Assembly (NCBI GenBank): GCA_903813345.2
Contig: CAIIXF020000008.1
Coordinates: 30,592,867 to 30,656,866, forward strand
Reading direction: 5' to 3'
DNA from: Owenia fusiformis
Lineage: Eukaryota > Annelida > Polychaeta > Sabellida > Oweniidae
Length of the DNA stretch: 64,000 nt
In this document: piece after piece, positions 24,644 to 37,940 of the stretch
How the letters are laid out: every line of letters starts with the position of its first letter
Position numbering within the stretch: the first letter of the stretch is position 1
The notes under the pieces: generated by a model
Told to the model about the DNA's origin: nothing
Database searches by the model: none
The model's input: only the letters and a program-made list of their open reading frames with translations
Position numbers and translations under genes: made by a program

Positions 24644-27594
24644 TTAATATTGCCTCGGGTCTCGCCGCCGTGTAGGTGACATTGACCTTGTCCGTGTTCT
24701 CGATCTATGTGGGCTAGGACTCCTACTCCTAGTTCCCAATGTCCTTGTTGCTTCTACATATCCAGACTTAAATCCATCTTCCATATCTTCAAGAGCGCTA
24801 TCTAGAGTCAACGTTGTAAAGGCATGGGTTTTATTGGCCAAAACAAGTTTCTCAAGTCGTGAGATGATTTCATAGTCAGGCACCGCAAGGGAATTAACTT
24901 CTAAGCCAAGCATACGTGCTATCACAGATCTCATATCAAGTAGCTGAAATAGAACGCAATTTCATTATAATGACATCTACATTTTAATCCAATAAGGAAG
25001 TAAATGGTAATCTTTAATGCCTCTTGTATAACAGGGCATTAACATGCAAAATCTAACCACCTGCCATTTGTTACAGACACAGCCAAACACTGACCGCCGA
25101 ACACCATCCACAAAAATGTTGGAGACTATAACTATCATAAAAACTTTGAATCCCATACCTGTCTCTCCCGTTTTGTAATCTCGTCAAGAGCTGCCTTGGT
25201 TGTTGCGAGCTCACTGCTCAACTGACCAATCGTGTAGTCTGCTGTCTGGCTGGTACCAACTTTCTCCCCTTCAACCATGTCGATATCTTGTTTGAGATTA
25301 TGGATTTTCTTCGCCTGTTTTTGGCGTACTCTCTCGAGCCTCAGAACTTTCTCTTCAAGGGTTTCGATTTCTTTGCTAGCCTCAAGAGTTTCAATCTGAA
25401 ATCATTATGGAAAAGGGTAGAGAAAATTTGATGGAGACACCATTATGCAAAATATTGTAGAAAATATTGGAATCAGCAAGGAGTGAAATACACATGCATG
25501 TAGTTAATAAACTAAAATGTATGGAAATCCAACAACATTTTCTCATACTTGTGATTCTAAGGTTTAAGGATTTCAGATATTTGTGCTATTCTTGGTGATT
25601 CTTGATTTTTAAATGTTGCCCTTTGTGCCTTCACTTTATTTTCTAAAGCAATAGCCAGATATCAGACAATGCACCAGAAAATAGCCTAAATGCACCAAAA
25701 CAAAACCTAAAATGCACCTGAGACACTCACAATGAACCTAAATTACACCTACCCTATAGTTACTACTGTCCATGCGTCTGGCTTTTAGATCCCTAATTTC
25801 CTGACGATGTTCATTTATTTGCATTTTGTATTTCTCCACTAGTTTCTCCAATTTTCTCGATCGCAGACTTTCATCATCTTTTTCCCGTTCTAGCTCTGAC
25901 CGTCCCATGACCCTTTCTTCCAACTGTTGAATTTTCTTGCGTAGAAGATCGTTATGTAGGTCTTTGCTCTCAAGTTGATCCTTGAAGCTCTTGATCTTCC
26001 TCTGTAGGTTATAAACATGTGTGGTTTTGTCTGCAAGGGCGTCCATCTCCATGCGCTGAAGCTGTTCTGCCCTGGCGATGATTGCGTCACCGCTCATGTC
26101 AAATCCAACATCAGCTGAGATTGTGTCGACTTTCATTGCACTGGCAACTCTCTCCATGAATTTCAAGTACTATAAGAACAAAGGGAGAGACTTAGATTTT
26201 AATTTTAATGAAGAAAATATTCATCAAAATATTTGTTGAGCACACAATGAAGTTACATACAACGTTAAAGGTGATTTTTTCACTTAAACAAAAATGCCAT
26301 TTGTTTTGAGGAATCTAGTTACTGTATGGAATTATTATTTCCATTGGAAGATTCTTCCTCTAATTCTGTCTGTTGTTTCATTTGTTCTGCCTTTTCTAGT
26401 AATAAAACCACTATATATGGTTGAACTATATCAGTGGTCTCCCCAGCATTAAAGCAAATGGGCGCAGCACCCAACAGATTTTGAGAACAGCCTTGCACCA
26501 ACCTGAAAATCCATTTGCACCCACTTCTACTTGAAAATGAGAAAAATCATGAAAAATTGGCATATTTTGACCAATTTTGGTCCAAATTGTGAAAATTAGA
26601 ATTTTGCACCCACTTGAGAAAAGATCCTGGGAAGATCACTGTATATTTCAAAACATAACATTAGTTTGTCTCATACCCTATGTTTGTCAGTTCTCAACCC
26701 ATCCTTGAGTGCATCTGTCGCTGCAATATCATTCTCTGCATGATGGAGTCTGTCTTCCATATCTGCAGCATCATTTTGGGCTTGACGGATTTTACGTTCC
26801 GCTGATCTCTGCATTTCAATCTGTCTCTCCAATTGTTCTGTTAAGTTACGGACCTTTTGCTCTAGCATGTCGATGTTCTGAAATTCAAACAGGTTTTATA
26901 CACTGAAAGCCTATGAATATTTGAACTTCATAAAACAAGGCTGATATTAAAGGATTTATTGAGAAAGTTAACATCTGTTTAAATGTAAAATCATAATCAT
27001 TTGATCTTACGGTGTTTCGGTGTGTAACAATGGGTTTTGCATATTTCTAAAAGTATATATTCAAATAAATTGAAAAAAACTTACAGCATCTTTATCTCTT
27101 GCTGATGTAACAAGACTCCTGATTCTATCTTTAATTACATCTTCACATGGGGCCCCATGCCCATGTCCATAACGATCACCCAATATGGACACCAGAGATT
27201 CCTTCAGGGACGTCAACTGTGTGAAAGCATCACGAGCCCTGTAGTCTTTTTCTTTGATCTCTCGATCTAGTGTAGACATATTTAGATCTCGATTTTCGAG
27301 TTGATCTCTAGCGTTGCGCCATGCTCTTTGACTTGCTTCAAGTCGTTCATTCAGTGCTTCAATTTCCCGTTCTAGGTCAATTCGGGACGCCAATGCATTA
27401 TCAAGTTCCACTCTCATATTGGTGACATCAGAGTTGATATGTTTGTAAGTTTTTTGTTCACGGCCGACTTCTGACACAAGCCTCATTATGGTTTCCCGAC
27501 TAGCTTTCGTCTCCAGTTCAGTGTTTTGGAGGGCTTCTTGGAGGGTGACCATTTTGCCTTTGAGTATGGCATTTTCCTGAACAATCTCAGAAAG
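24644..27594 (-). CDS. CCDC170-like: CCDC170-like coiled-coil gene, 3' five exons, open (B2)
   Basis: Transcript order 27594-27085 (170 codons), 26877-26677 (67), 26169-25753 (139), 25395-25159 (79) and 24943-24644 (stop at the 3' end). All introns are phase 0 with GT-AG ends, and the frame is open throughout, so this is the best-preserved copy. Predicted continuous coiled coil with CCDC170 hallmarks: A-R-A-E-Q-L, L-L-R-K-K-I-Q-Q-L-E-E, M-L-G-L and P-D-Y-E-I-I. It ends in an Arg/Ser-rich tail with repeated RS and SP pairs. Exon 27594 opens with an intronic acceptor, so at least one upstream exon is expected. None is recognisable between 27595 and 30600. Either the 5' part was lost in the duplication or it joins a distant exon. 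I treat it as partial; human CCDC170 is somewhat over 700 residues, and about 555 are here. Confidence 0.8.
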
Positions 27595-27889
27595 CTGAAA
27601 AGTTCAAAAAATCAGATAATTTTTATAGAATGCAATAAAGTATAACTTTATGGAACAACAGTAAAACCTGTGAAAATGGAATACCTTTGGCACCTCTAAA
27701 AAGTATTCCTCATGGGAGGTGTTCCAGTTAAGGGGTTTATTCAACATTAAGTCAATCAGCCATGGTACTGTTAATAATGTTTCCATTACAGAGATGTAAC
27801 ACTTAGAGAGGTGTTCTACTTGAAAGCTTTTACTGAACTCTTTATAGAAGCATGTAAACTATATGTGGGGGGTGTATAGAGGGTCTTGG

Positions 27890-28025
27890 AAATGCATATA
27901 CAATATTTTTCAGCTCTCTTATCCTATATTCAATATTTTTTCACCCCTTTTATACCATATACAATATTTTTCACAGCTCTTATACCATATACGATATTTT
28001 AGGTGAAATACAATATACAATAATT
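27890..28025 (+). repeat. Minisatellite ATACCATATACAATATTTTT (B2)
   Basis: Copy of the 18665 array; the second unit has substitutions (CCTATATTCAATATT). Confidence 0.65.
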
Positions 28026-28115
28026 TTGAAACTGCTTTTGATTAAAGTTTGGATATTTATAAGGAAATAATATTAGGAGAGAATCCATGTACTAAAGTAA
28101 ATGTATTATTATAAG

Positions 28116-30897
28116 GGAAATAGACTCCACATACATACCACAATGATTTCATTTATTACATTATGAATAAGACACCATTCGGGTACATCTGCATGTTCAG
28201 AAAAGCTGTGACCACATTTTATTTTCAGGTAAACAAGTTGATTTAAAACACATTTATGATATAAGATTGATGACTTATCTTTAGTGATTTTACAACCTAC
28301 TTTGACCAAAAAACTAACTTTAACATTTCTGCAATTTGCATGTATGGTGCCTTTAGTAACTTCACCAATTTATAACATATCATGGATCTTTTGGGAAATA
28401 TTGTATTTGAGATCCTGGTATGTCCATTGTACATGTTACTTGCAATTTTGTCACCCTCTGAAGATTTCGTTCTGCCTGTACGTAGTTAAAGTGGACGAAA
28501 ACTAAGCAACATTGGTGACATGTACATGTATTTATGTCATAGATTTATATTACAAAAGGAAAATTGATATATGTGGGCATGAAAAATTGAATTACTTATT
28601 TGGTCAAGAAACTTTTACTTTACTTTAAAAAAACAAGACTTTGGACTCTGCATTGCAAGACAATAAATAAAAGAACCAAGACTCAACCGCTTCATACGAG
28701 TCGACGAATGACTTATCTGAAAAACGGTGGGAAATTTAAATAAGGTTGACCCAAATTTTGGAACGACTATAACTCTATCAATACCGATGTAAGTTCCTAG
28801 AGGATCCCACATTGAATGAATGCTTTGTGTGCCAAATTTAAGATCTACCAACCTCCATTTAAGAAACTTATCCAAGAAATGGAGGGTTGCTTTTTGGGGT
28901 CATCCTCTGTATATCAGAAATAACAAGCTAAATTAAAAAATCTCAAAGTTATATTCAAACTATTCGATTTGTTCCATTCAAAACTGTAAGATAGCTTATT
29001 TGTTACGCGGACAAAGTGTTTATGGAGAAAAGATCATTTGTTTGTCATTTGGTACTTAGGTGTAAATGACGATTCTATAAATTCAAGATTAAATTTTTGT
29101 ATTTCCAAATTAGAAAATTGCCAACAAATTCATCAAACCACAAACACTTTCACGTCGATAAATGTGAGGATGAATTTTTATATTTCCACAATAGGCTGAA
29201 CAAATGTCAACTAATATCAACAGACCACAAACCTTTATAAAAAGGCAATGACAACGATGATTTGAATTTATATTGCTTCATTTATAACGAACACATTTTT
29301 ATGTCAATAATTAGTAACTTGCGGTTTCCTTAAAGGCCCTTTGTAACATTGCATACTTGAGATACTCCCAACAAAATCCACCATTAAAGTGTCCATGGGC
29401 GATAAAATGTTAGTGGGTGTTGTAAACTTTATTTTGTGATATCTGCTTGTGGTATGCTTTTAAATATTGTTAAATGGTCTCTCACTTTTTGTGGACGGTT
29501 TTCTGTGGTGTCGTTCGACGTCTGTAACAAATGTTAGGTGATGTTTTGTATGTTAACGCCTTCCAATATCATCATTGCCATCCAGAACACCTTTCGGTAG
29601 GCCTAAATCATCATTTATTAGAGCACATGAACCATGAATTAACCCACTGGTGATGAAATGGTTAATAACTACATGTAACTTCCACGTCAAAATCCTCTCA
29701 TAGGGAATTTTTATGTATTCAGAGAGATTGAAAAACCAAAGTGAAGCTATTCCGAGATAATGTAGATATATTATATCATCAACATGTGTAGAGCCTTTAA
29801 TTTTTAATTATGCGTTTGTTGTTTCTGGAAAACGAGTTATATGCGCCTTACTTTGAGTCAACAACAGCTCTTCTAATTAGCTCTTCTAATTCGTGGCTTC
29901 GTGAATTGCAAGATGGGTCCACTTGGTGAGTAATGCTATATTTCTGGTATTCCGTACATTAAGTATTTATTTATTACTATAAATATAATGATATTTGATG
30001 TATAACTAACTAGAGCAATTCATTCAGTAATTCATGATCTATAATGTGGCATCGTAGATGATTGCTTACAGTATAGAACACTAAATGGAAATAGATTTTT
30101 TCTGTGTTGTTTATCATATTCAATTATATGATTTTTGGCTAATATATGACCTATGATTCAGCAATGCCAAAGGCTTTGCATTGCGAATTTGGCCTTTCTT
30201 ATTGCAATGATGAGAACAAAACATTGGTCACATATATCGGGTGTCACAAAAAAGTGAGCTGCTTTTTGACAATTATTTTCTCTGCACTCATGATTGATCA
30301 ATTTCATTGAAAATTTCTAAAGAGTAGCCTAATGGTATCCTTACCAAGTGGTACAAAAAGAGATCAATTATGTGAGAATGATAAATTAAAAAAATGCATG
30401 TCAAAAAATCCAATATCAGAGCTGTGCAACGAGACCTTCATAGCGTTTGTGCCAGGTATTAGTTGATACTTGATAGCATCTGTCAATCAGTTTTAGTCTC
30501 AAAACGCGTGTGCTCCTTGTGTTTATTCATTTATGATCACTGTCTGAGCTTTCAGTTGCAGAGGTATTAACCCGCTCTGGGTTCTTAAGGACAGTTGAGC
30601 AGTGTGTGTGTGTAGAAAATGTCCGTTGTGCTTCCTCTGGTGTGTTCGAGCGTTAAAATCAGCTGCAGATCGACTAACAAAACAACCTTTTTGGGGTTGT
30701 TGGGTTGGCCGAGAGGGCTTGAGCGCCAGCACGTTCAGTCTAGGCGATTGGGCGCCGTAACCACGAGGTTGCGAGACGCGTGTGCTCCTTGTGTTTATTC
30801 ATTTATCTGTGTGTCGGGTCTATTGATTTGTTCCATTGTTCTTTGTATCCAAAATACGATCTGTCCAAAATTTCAGTTTGGAAGGATTAAAGATGCA
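28116..30897. other. Spacer and leader upstream of A3
   Basis: 28116-28330 has no match upstream of A2, and marks the original B-to-A transition (repeated at 48389-48610). After it come the 3' half of the old dispersed repeat, the transposon-end remnant (about 28615-28915), a long non-coding spacer, and the leader with the duplicated ACGCGTGTGCTCCTTG block (about 30504 and 30777). No other gene is seen. Confidence 0.6.
28615..28915 (-). repeat. Transposon-end remnant upstream of A3
   Basis: Copy of 2709-3022. The terminal repeat carries two extra bases (GTCATCCTCTGTA), so it is decaying. Confidence 0.4.
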
Positions 30898-33782
30898 ATG
30901 ATATTTTCAGGCCTGTTTTGTGGACTGATATGTTCCTTGGTATTTCTCCTTAATGGGACAGAAGTTAGGTGTAAAGAAGAAGGTATCAACGAGATAAAGT
31001 ATCTCAACAAGTACAAACTGACTGAGATGTTTCTTCAGGTTAGACCAAAAAATATCCAACCCCTTCTTGAAGCCACTACAAAGGTTGCCAAAGAATATAT
31101 CACTAAGATTCTTGGTACAGATAAAGATGAGCACGTAGTTGAAAAGTTAATTACAAATACGAATAGAATTGGCAAACGTCTGAGCCCGTTTTGGGAACAA
31201 TTGGAAGAATGGGAAACATTGAGAAATCAGCTTTTGGATGCTTCCTACAATTTTATAGAAACTATGATTGAAGACGCAGGTGAAACATTCGATTCTATCA
31301 GTTGGCTTATTGATTTTCAAACTATAGCGTATTTGGCAGAAAGAGAGGGGGTTACTTACATAAATGATGATTTGCTAAAAGGTCTTAAAATTACAAAAGA
31401 CTATAGAAAACGCTTGAACAAAATGTTCAAAATCACTCCAGATTTAAAACAAATGAAAGAGGCTAAAATACTTAAACAAAATTTGAGCCAATTCTATAAG
31501 GTGACCAAAAAGTTTCGGAAATTGACAAAGTGGATCGTCAAGGTTATCCTACAGTTGATGATCCCTGATGGAATAGAGAACATGGGTATGTTAAAGTTTA
31601 CTGTTATCACACATTTTATGATTTTGTCATATTATCACTATAACGAGTATTTAGTATGCCTATAAAATTGAATCCATTTCCTATTGAATCAATGATGTCT
31701 AGGAATTATTTTTTGTTCGCATCACAAATGTCTTAACAATTTCTTTACAAATAGTGTTTTGGTTGTGTAATTACAGGGTCTAACAACTGCAATGCAGAGT
31801 CTAAAGGTGTTAATCTTATAAGGACTGATGACGGTGCGAGTTTCTTAGCAGTGTGTGATGCGGAATGGCTTGTTGTGGCTCAAAGGTTTGATGGAAGTGT
31901 AAACTTCACGAGGTATTATGAAGATTACAGTATTGGCTTTGGTGATCCCCCTTCAGAGTACTTCATTGGACTCGACAATTTTGTGTCTGCAGCCTCACAA
32001 GATATATATATGTTGCGTTTTGAGTTGACAACATGGGAAAATGAAACCAGAACGGCCGATTACTTGAGGTTTGATGCCACTCCTTTAGATTATGCCGATG
32101 TATATTACTATTCACCTTCCTGGTATAGTTTAAGAATAAGGAATTTTCGAGGCACAGCTGGAAATTCCCTTAACTATAGAGTGAAATATGATTATATTGA
32201 CGGAAGATACATGTATGTCGGATTTACGAATACTGGGAAATGCTTTAAGGAGGAGATAGGATGGTGGTGGGGTTATTGTGGTAAAGCTAACCTATTTGGA
32301 CGATATAACCATGGACCTGAATGTGATAAAGCAATGGACTGTATGAGTTGGCAAGCATGGCCAGACCAACTTCTAAATGAAAAGGATAATAAGTTTTATT
32401 CATTTAAAGCTATGAGAATAATGATACGTCCACTGCCCATTGAAGCCCCTCCAAAATGTATAAAAGGGGTTGCTAATGAATTTAACGCTGCTCAAAGAAG
32501 TGATAATGATAACAAGCTTCTTGCCAAATGTGAAGGACAGTGGTTGGTTGTTGCTCACAGGTTTGACGGAAGCATTGATTTCAATCGCACATGGAATGAA
32601 TATAAAGCCGGATTTGGTAACATCTCTGGAGAGTTCTTCATAGGTCTTCAAGCTCTATTTAGATTAACACTTAGAAATACATTCATGGTCCGTTTTGAAA
32701 TGATAAATAATAGTGGTATAATGATTTATTTGGAGAATGATGGCTTCACTATCTCAGATGAACACGATCGTTTTCGATTTTCGGTTCATGATTTCTTGGA
32801 GAACAGAAGAAATGGAAGTTTTGCCTATATGCCTAATACAAGGTTCTCTACTTGGGATAATGATAATAACCATGATATATCATGTGTGCAGCAAACAGGC
32901 GGACCATTCTGGCATTCTCATTCTGCAGACAAATGTGACACAACATGGCCATCATATATCTTTGGACAATTCAAATTCAAGGACATGAAAATGATGATCA
33001 AACTTGTTAAGACGCCGTGTGGTGAACGAAAAAGTGGGATCAATGATATACATCCCCTGGGTGGATCGTCATTTAAAGCAAAGTGTGAGGAAAACTGGCT
33101 CATGGTCGCTCACAGATTTGATGGGAGTGTCGATTTTTATCGTACTTGGGCTGAATATAAAACTGGTTTCGGTGATCCATCGGGAGAGTACTTTATTGGC
33201 CTTAATAATTTATTATCTTTGTTTACTGGAGATAGAAATTATGTGCTAAGATTGGAGTTCACAACATGGGATGGGCGATCTGAGACTGCAGAATACTACG
33301 TATTTCGACTTGGCTTGACACAACGTGAAACTGCCATTCGACTTGAGGATTTTCGAGGTTCTGGAAAAGATGTTATGTCAAGTTCCCATCATTACCATTA
33401 TAGTCAGGGTCAGGTTGACGACAACCCGTTTTCTACTTGGGATAATGAGTATGAGTATGCTATGACAAACTGTTCTGCATTACGCAGAGGTGCCTGGTGG
33501 TGGTACAGACCAGAAAGAGGTTCTGAAATCTATAATGAAAGAGGTGTGGATATGGAGGACCAAGATTACTGTGGATTTACCAACCCATTTGGACGATATA
33601 TGAATGAATCAAAATGTGACATAGAGTATGGATGCATGAGCTGGTTGGGTTGGCCAGGGGAGCTTTTCAGTGAAGCTGAGCGGAAAGCAAACAAGGATCT
33701 TCACAATGGCTGGTATTCATTCAAAGAGATGAAATTCCTGATACGTCCTAGAGAACCAAATTGGCCTTGGCCTTGGCCATAG
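30898..33782 (+). CDS. Triple fibrinogen-domain secreted protein, copy A3 (complete)
   Basis: Exons 30898-31585 and 31777-33782, with the same donor, acceptor and phase as A2, giving 897 residues. Exon 1 (signal peptide and helical region) reads the same as A2. FReD2 has the shorter NDNNHD loop shared with A1 and A4 instead of the A2 form, and a private E-to-K change just before FReD3 (near 33009). FReD3 and the NWPWPWP tail match A2 and A4. There are no stops or frameshifts in either exon. Its upstream leader has lost one T compared with A2, which is the evidence that translation starts at the signal-peptide ATG. The 3' flank carries a mariner relic about 100 bases after the stop codon, close enough to affect the 3' UTR. 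Confidence 0.9.
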
Positions 33783-33879
33783 AACATTTTGACTAAACAC
33801 TCAAAACCGCTTAAGTGTGAAATTAATTTTGTTAAAAAGTGAAAAAAATTCTAAAATGTTTTTTTCAAATAGACATATA

Positions 33880-34980
33880 CAGGGTGGGCCAAAAAATTTT
33901 GCAACTTTTTTAGAAGGCAAAAAAAGTATCATAACATTATCGTATTGACATGAAATTTTTTTTACAGAAACTTAGGGATAGGCATATTTTACCATTCAAA
34001 TACTTAAGCTAATACTGACTTCACATTTTTTGTCAGATGTTTGAATATTAATGGTAAATTGTTCATGTGTCCAAGATTTCCAATTTTTCCTCGAAAATGT
34101 GACTCTATGATTTTATGTGATCAACAATAACACATTCATAATGTTTACTAAATCTGCTACAATCTTTGATAACTGTTTAACCAATGGCTATAACAGGTTT
34201 ATATCAGTATCTAGTCACTATGGTAATATTGTTACACTGTATTAATTATGTATTAAACAAATGCTCTATGCATCCGCCTTTCACCTTCACAATCACATGG
34301 AGACGAGAACCGAACTGGTCATTGGCGAGATCCAGCAGTTCTTGTGGTAGTTCTCTCCACTTATCCTGCAGAACTTCTTATAGTTGTTCAATAATTTGTG
34401 GGGTATAACAATTACTAGTAAATACAATACTTTGCTCCAGGTGTCCCCATGTGTAATAGTCCAAGGGGTTGGCATCTGGTGTATTGGATGGCTATTCGAC
34501 TCAAGACTAATATTCTTCAAAAGGGACATCTTTCAAGAATGAGGGCTCTTTCAGCCCCAGGTGATAACTTATTCCAGCAGGATAGCGCTAGCTGCTGACC
34601 ATAGGGCAAAAGTCACTATGGAATATCTGGAGCAAAATACCCTTGATTCATTAGTCCTGATGAATAGCCGCTCAATACACCTCTTAACAAAGATTGCAGC
34701 AGATTTAGTGAACATAATAAATGTTCTATCGATGATCACATAAAATTATAGAAAATCACATTTTCTAGGAAAATCGGTAAATCTCGGACACATGAACAAT
34801 TTACCATTAATATTCAAACATCTGACAAAAAAAATGTGAAGTCAGTATTAGCTTAAGTATTTGAATGGTAAAATATGCCTATCCCTAAGTTTCTGTAAAA
34901 AAAATTTCATGTCAATATCATAATGTTATGATACTTTTTTTGCCTTCTAAAAAAGTTGCAATTTTTTTTGGCCCACCCTG
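33880..34980 (-). mobile_element. Mariner-type relic with long inverted repeats, copy 1
   Basis: Ends CAGGGTGGGCCAAAAA and its complement, flanked by TA. The inverted arms are imperfect and about 290 bp each (to about 34172 and from about 34690). The A2 site at 7971 is empty. The core keeps the C-terminal end of a transposase on the minus strand. Total length is 1,101 bp, and the same length is found after A4. Confidence 0.9.
34246..34491 (-). pseudogene. Mariner/IS630 transposase C-terminal relic
   Basis: The minus-strand frame contains S-N-T-P-D-A-N-P-L-D-Y-Y-T-W-G, the motif around the third catalytic Asp of Tc1/mariner transposases. About 22 codons later it is interrupted by TAA at 34378-34380. 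The frame resumes (L-Q-D-K-W-R-E-L-P) to a final stop at 34246. The N-terminal DNA-binding part and the first catalytic residues are absent or unreadable, so it is inactive. Confidence 0.85.
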
Positions 34981-36425
34981 TAGTATATATCTGTATACAT
35001 TTGTACATTCGTTACCAAAGGCATTGAAGTAAACTCCAAGGAAGAATAGGCGAATTTTCAAATTGAAATTAGGGTCCGTCTCAAACATGTCGATTTTCAC
35101 ATCTTGACCCCTTGATTAATATGTCAAGCCATTCAAATTAGAATGCAACATTTTCAAAAAAACAAGAACGTTCCTCATGGTACTTAAATGTCCTTTAAAG
35201 TCGCAGATGGATTTGGACTACATGCTTTTTCTTTTTGATGTGCATCACTTGTCAACATGAACCAATGAAATCTATCATTTTTCTCGATTTTTTACTTACT
35301 TTTTGTTTTTCATTTGAATAAAATTGAAAGGGTCGACTCTATTGAAACATGAATCGATGCGATTATGAAAAATGATGCTAAAGACGATAAGAAAATGATA
35401 ACAGTTTTATTTGGGAAGAATCTATTATTAGGCTTGTTCACTATTCATCCGCATGTCGATTTTCACAAGACAAAATAAACAAATGACAATGAGTTAGAAA
35501 GTTCACTTTAGGGAACGCTTACTTCACGAATCGACATTTCTGATATGTAGGATATAACTAGCTAAATTTAGAAACATCCAGTTTGTATTTGTATCCAAAT
35601 ATGACCACGTTTATGTAAAATTTCCCGTCAAAACCTGACATAAATCATGATTTGCAGAATCTTGTCGTGTTTCACATTTTATTCTAAAATATCGTGAAAG
35701 AAAATTTTAGTACATGTACGTATTACGTCCATGAAACCATATACGAGCAAAGTTAATGTGCAAAGTTAACAAGCAAAGTTAATGTGCAGTGAACACATCT
35801 TTTCTGCATTCTTTTCACACCAACTGTACCAAAACATTGCACTGATTCATGAAACCAGGATATTACATTTTTTAGATTGAATGACAATGGGATGACAGAT
35901 GCCATGTCGCCAAAATAATTTTTTGACACCCGTGGCATATGTTTTCCCTTTTATCTCATATACCAGATATGGTACCTTGACTTGTTTTTACAATATAATT
36001 TGAGTAATTTTTCCTTTGGGTTTAGCTTTTAATGAATGCTTAGACCAGTTGCAGGTTGACGTAGTGACGCTTTTCCTGCATGTATCACAACAACAGGACA
36101 ACCATTTACGTCATATTGGAGTACAAACAGCATCATTCTTGATATCTAGATCTGAAATGTCCCTTTAACATATTTTAAATCAAGATGTCGATCCTCATTC
36201 TACTCGAGTGTACTTATCAATTGTAACATATGATATTGATGTCGAGACAACTCAGTCAAGTCTTTTATGGCTGGCGTATAGTTCAATCATAAAAAATCAT
36301 CTGCACTGGTGTAGACACGTTTCTCTTGACACCATTATCACGGTGAGCAACCATACCGCACCGGGGATCGACCCCGGTGCGTTACACTTTTCCCCGGAGC
36401 GTTGGTAACGCACCGTCCTTTTAAA

Positions 36426-37129
36426 ATGACGGACGGAAATGTGTTTCCTCCGGAGGAAACAAATAATAGTGGGAACCAGAGGTGAGTGAATATCTTTTAA
36501 CACATTCCATTCTAAACACGATATATCAGGGTACCTTATTAAAATTCCACAAAGCTGTAACATATCGGTATTATGTGAACGAAATGTAAATGCACCTTGA
36601 AAAATTCGAAGGAAAGTTAAAGGCTCGTCTAAAATGTTGTATTTCTTGTCAAAGAAATGATTGGAACAACCACAGATTTTTTTACTCAATATAGATATAT
36701 TTATAAACATACTATTCTTCAATATCTTACAATTCGAACATTGTATAAGCGTCATTTATTTATATGAAACGTACCTTCCAAAATTGATGGGGTAACGCAC
36801 CGACACAAATCTCCGACAATTTAGAAACGCACCGGTTTTATTTTAACAGGAAACGACGGAGAAGTTCTGGACTGCAAACTGGGCATTCAAGATACAAGAA
36901 ACGCCTGAAAATTGCACCTACCGTCACTACAAGCGACGCTGGTTGTACAAAAGCCACAACTAACGATAAATCACTTAAGACACCAATCAATGCTAATACA
37001 AAGGCTATCAGAAGTGCTAGGAAAAATGCACCAAAGAAAAGAAAAAAGCCAAAAATTAGAAAAACATTGTTTGAACAATCACACATACACGTCGCACGAA
37101 ACAGGGGACAATTACAATGGGCAGCATAG
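36426..37129 (+). CDS. Predicted two-exon gene of the 3.6-kb element, basic protein
   Basis: Exon 1 is 36426-36481 (ATG, 18 codons plus two bases, donor GTGAGT at 36482). Exon 2 is 36850-37129 (acceptor TTTTAACAG, stop TAG at 37127). The join restores one frame of 111 residues. The protein starts MTDGNVFPPEET and is then strongly basic, with K-R-R-R-S-S and P-K-K-R-K-K-P-K-I-R-K clusters like nuclear localisation signals. I recognise no family. Exon 1 could also splice to the exon at 37941, as both are phase 2. This may be the 5' end of a decayed transposase-type gene or a captured host fragment. Confidence 0.4.
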
Positions 37130-37940
37130 GGCGCAATCAGCATTATAACGTCAGAAACGACAAGCGTTACATTTTGTCAAGTTTAGTCAACCTAAAAATA
37201 AGATGCTTTATTCTTATCCAATCCTGGTGAAATTCACAGAGCAAGAAGATCTCGAGGACAATATTTCTAAAATGTTTTTGATTTTTGAAAAACGGTCAGG
37301 AAATCCACTCGGGGCGTTAGTAAAAATTGATATGTATGGGATTTGTGGTAAAAAATCGATGTGTTACATTTTCAAGTCTCTAAAAGCAACTCTTATTCTC
37401 TTATTATTTGAAAAATAAAGAAATCGGTTATTGTTTTGTAAATTTCGCCATGACAATATTGTGCAGTTAAATTTTTTTTGAAATCAGACCTAAATTAGAA
37501 GGTTAAATAAAGGTAAACTTATTGCTTGTCTCCTTCGCCTTCAAAACCTTACACAATTTTGAAAATCTTAAAAGCGTTCATAGAAGACGATTTGAACTGT
37601 AGCCGCTAGGCAATTGTGACGTCATAAAAGCACATGTTTCAATGAATAAAATGTGAAATTTTAGTGAAATTCTGATCAGTATTTCAAAAGTTATTCCGAT
37701 TTCAACGAACCGTGTAAGCGTGAAATGTTACGCCTTACAGCGTATCTAACGATGTCGGAATACATTTAACTTAAAAAATATGGTAGATCCCATCATACTT
37801 TTCAAGGAAAAATAATTTCAGTGAAATGCGAATAAAAAATACTTCAAAATCATATATAATACACATAGTTAGCTTTTTAAATAAGGCAGATATTAACGCT
37901 TAAAGCTGAGATTAGCCCGTATTTCCCGAATTGTCCCCAG

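Larger units (their letters stand above)
18893..28115. repeat. Segmental duplication unit B2
   Basis: Copy of B1 without the 1,487-bp transposon. It starts at the AAG join at 18893 and matches B1 up to 28115, where B1 stops and B2 continues into the spacer upstream of A3 (GGGAAATAGACTCC). Confidence 0.9.

Noticed and set aside
36297-36755. 152-codon minus-strand frame across the left end of the 3.6-kb element
   Set aside because: It crosses the target-site junction and the terminal repeat, so it cannot predate the insertion.
36838-37143. 101-codon minus-strand hydrophobic frame that looks like a membrane protein
   Set aside because: It is the antisense of the Lys-rich predicted exon 2; Lys codons read backwards give Phe/Leu.
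37203-37418. 71-codon frame inside the 3.6-kb element
   Set aside because: Starts after an in-frame stop with no acceptor site and no recognisable motif; kept out of the gene models though a decayed exon is not excluded.
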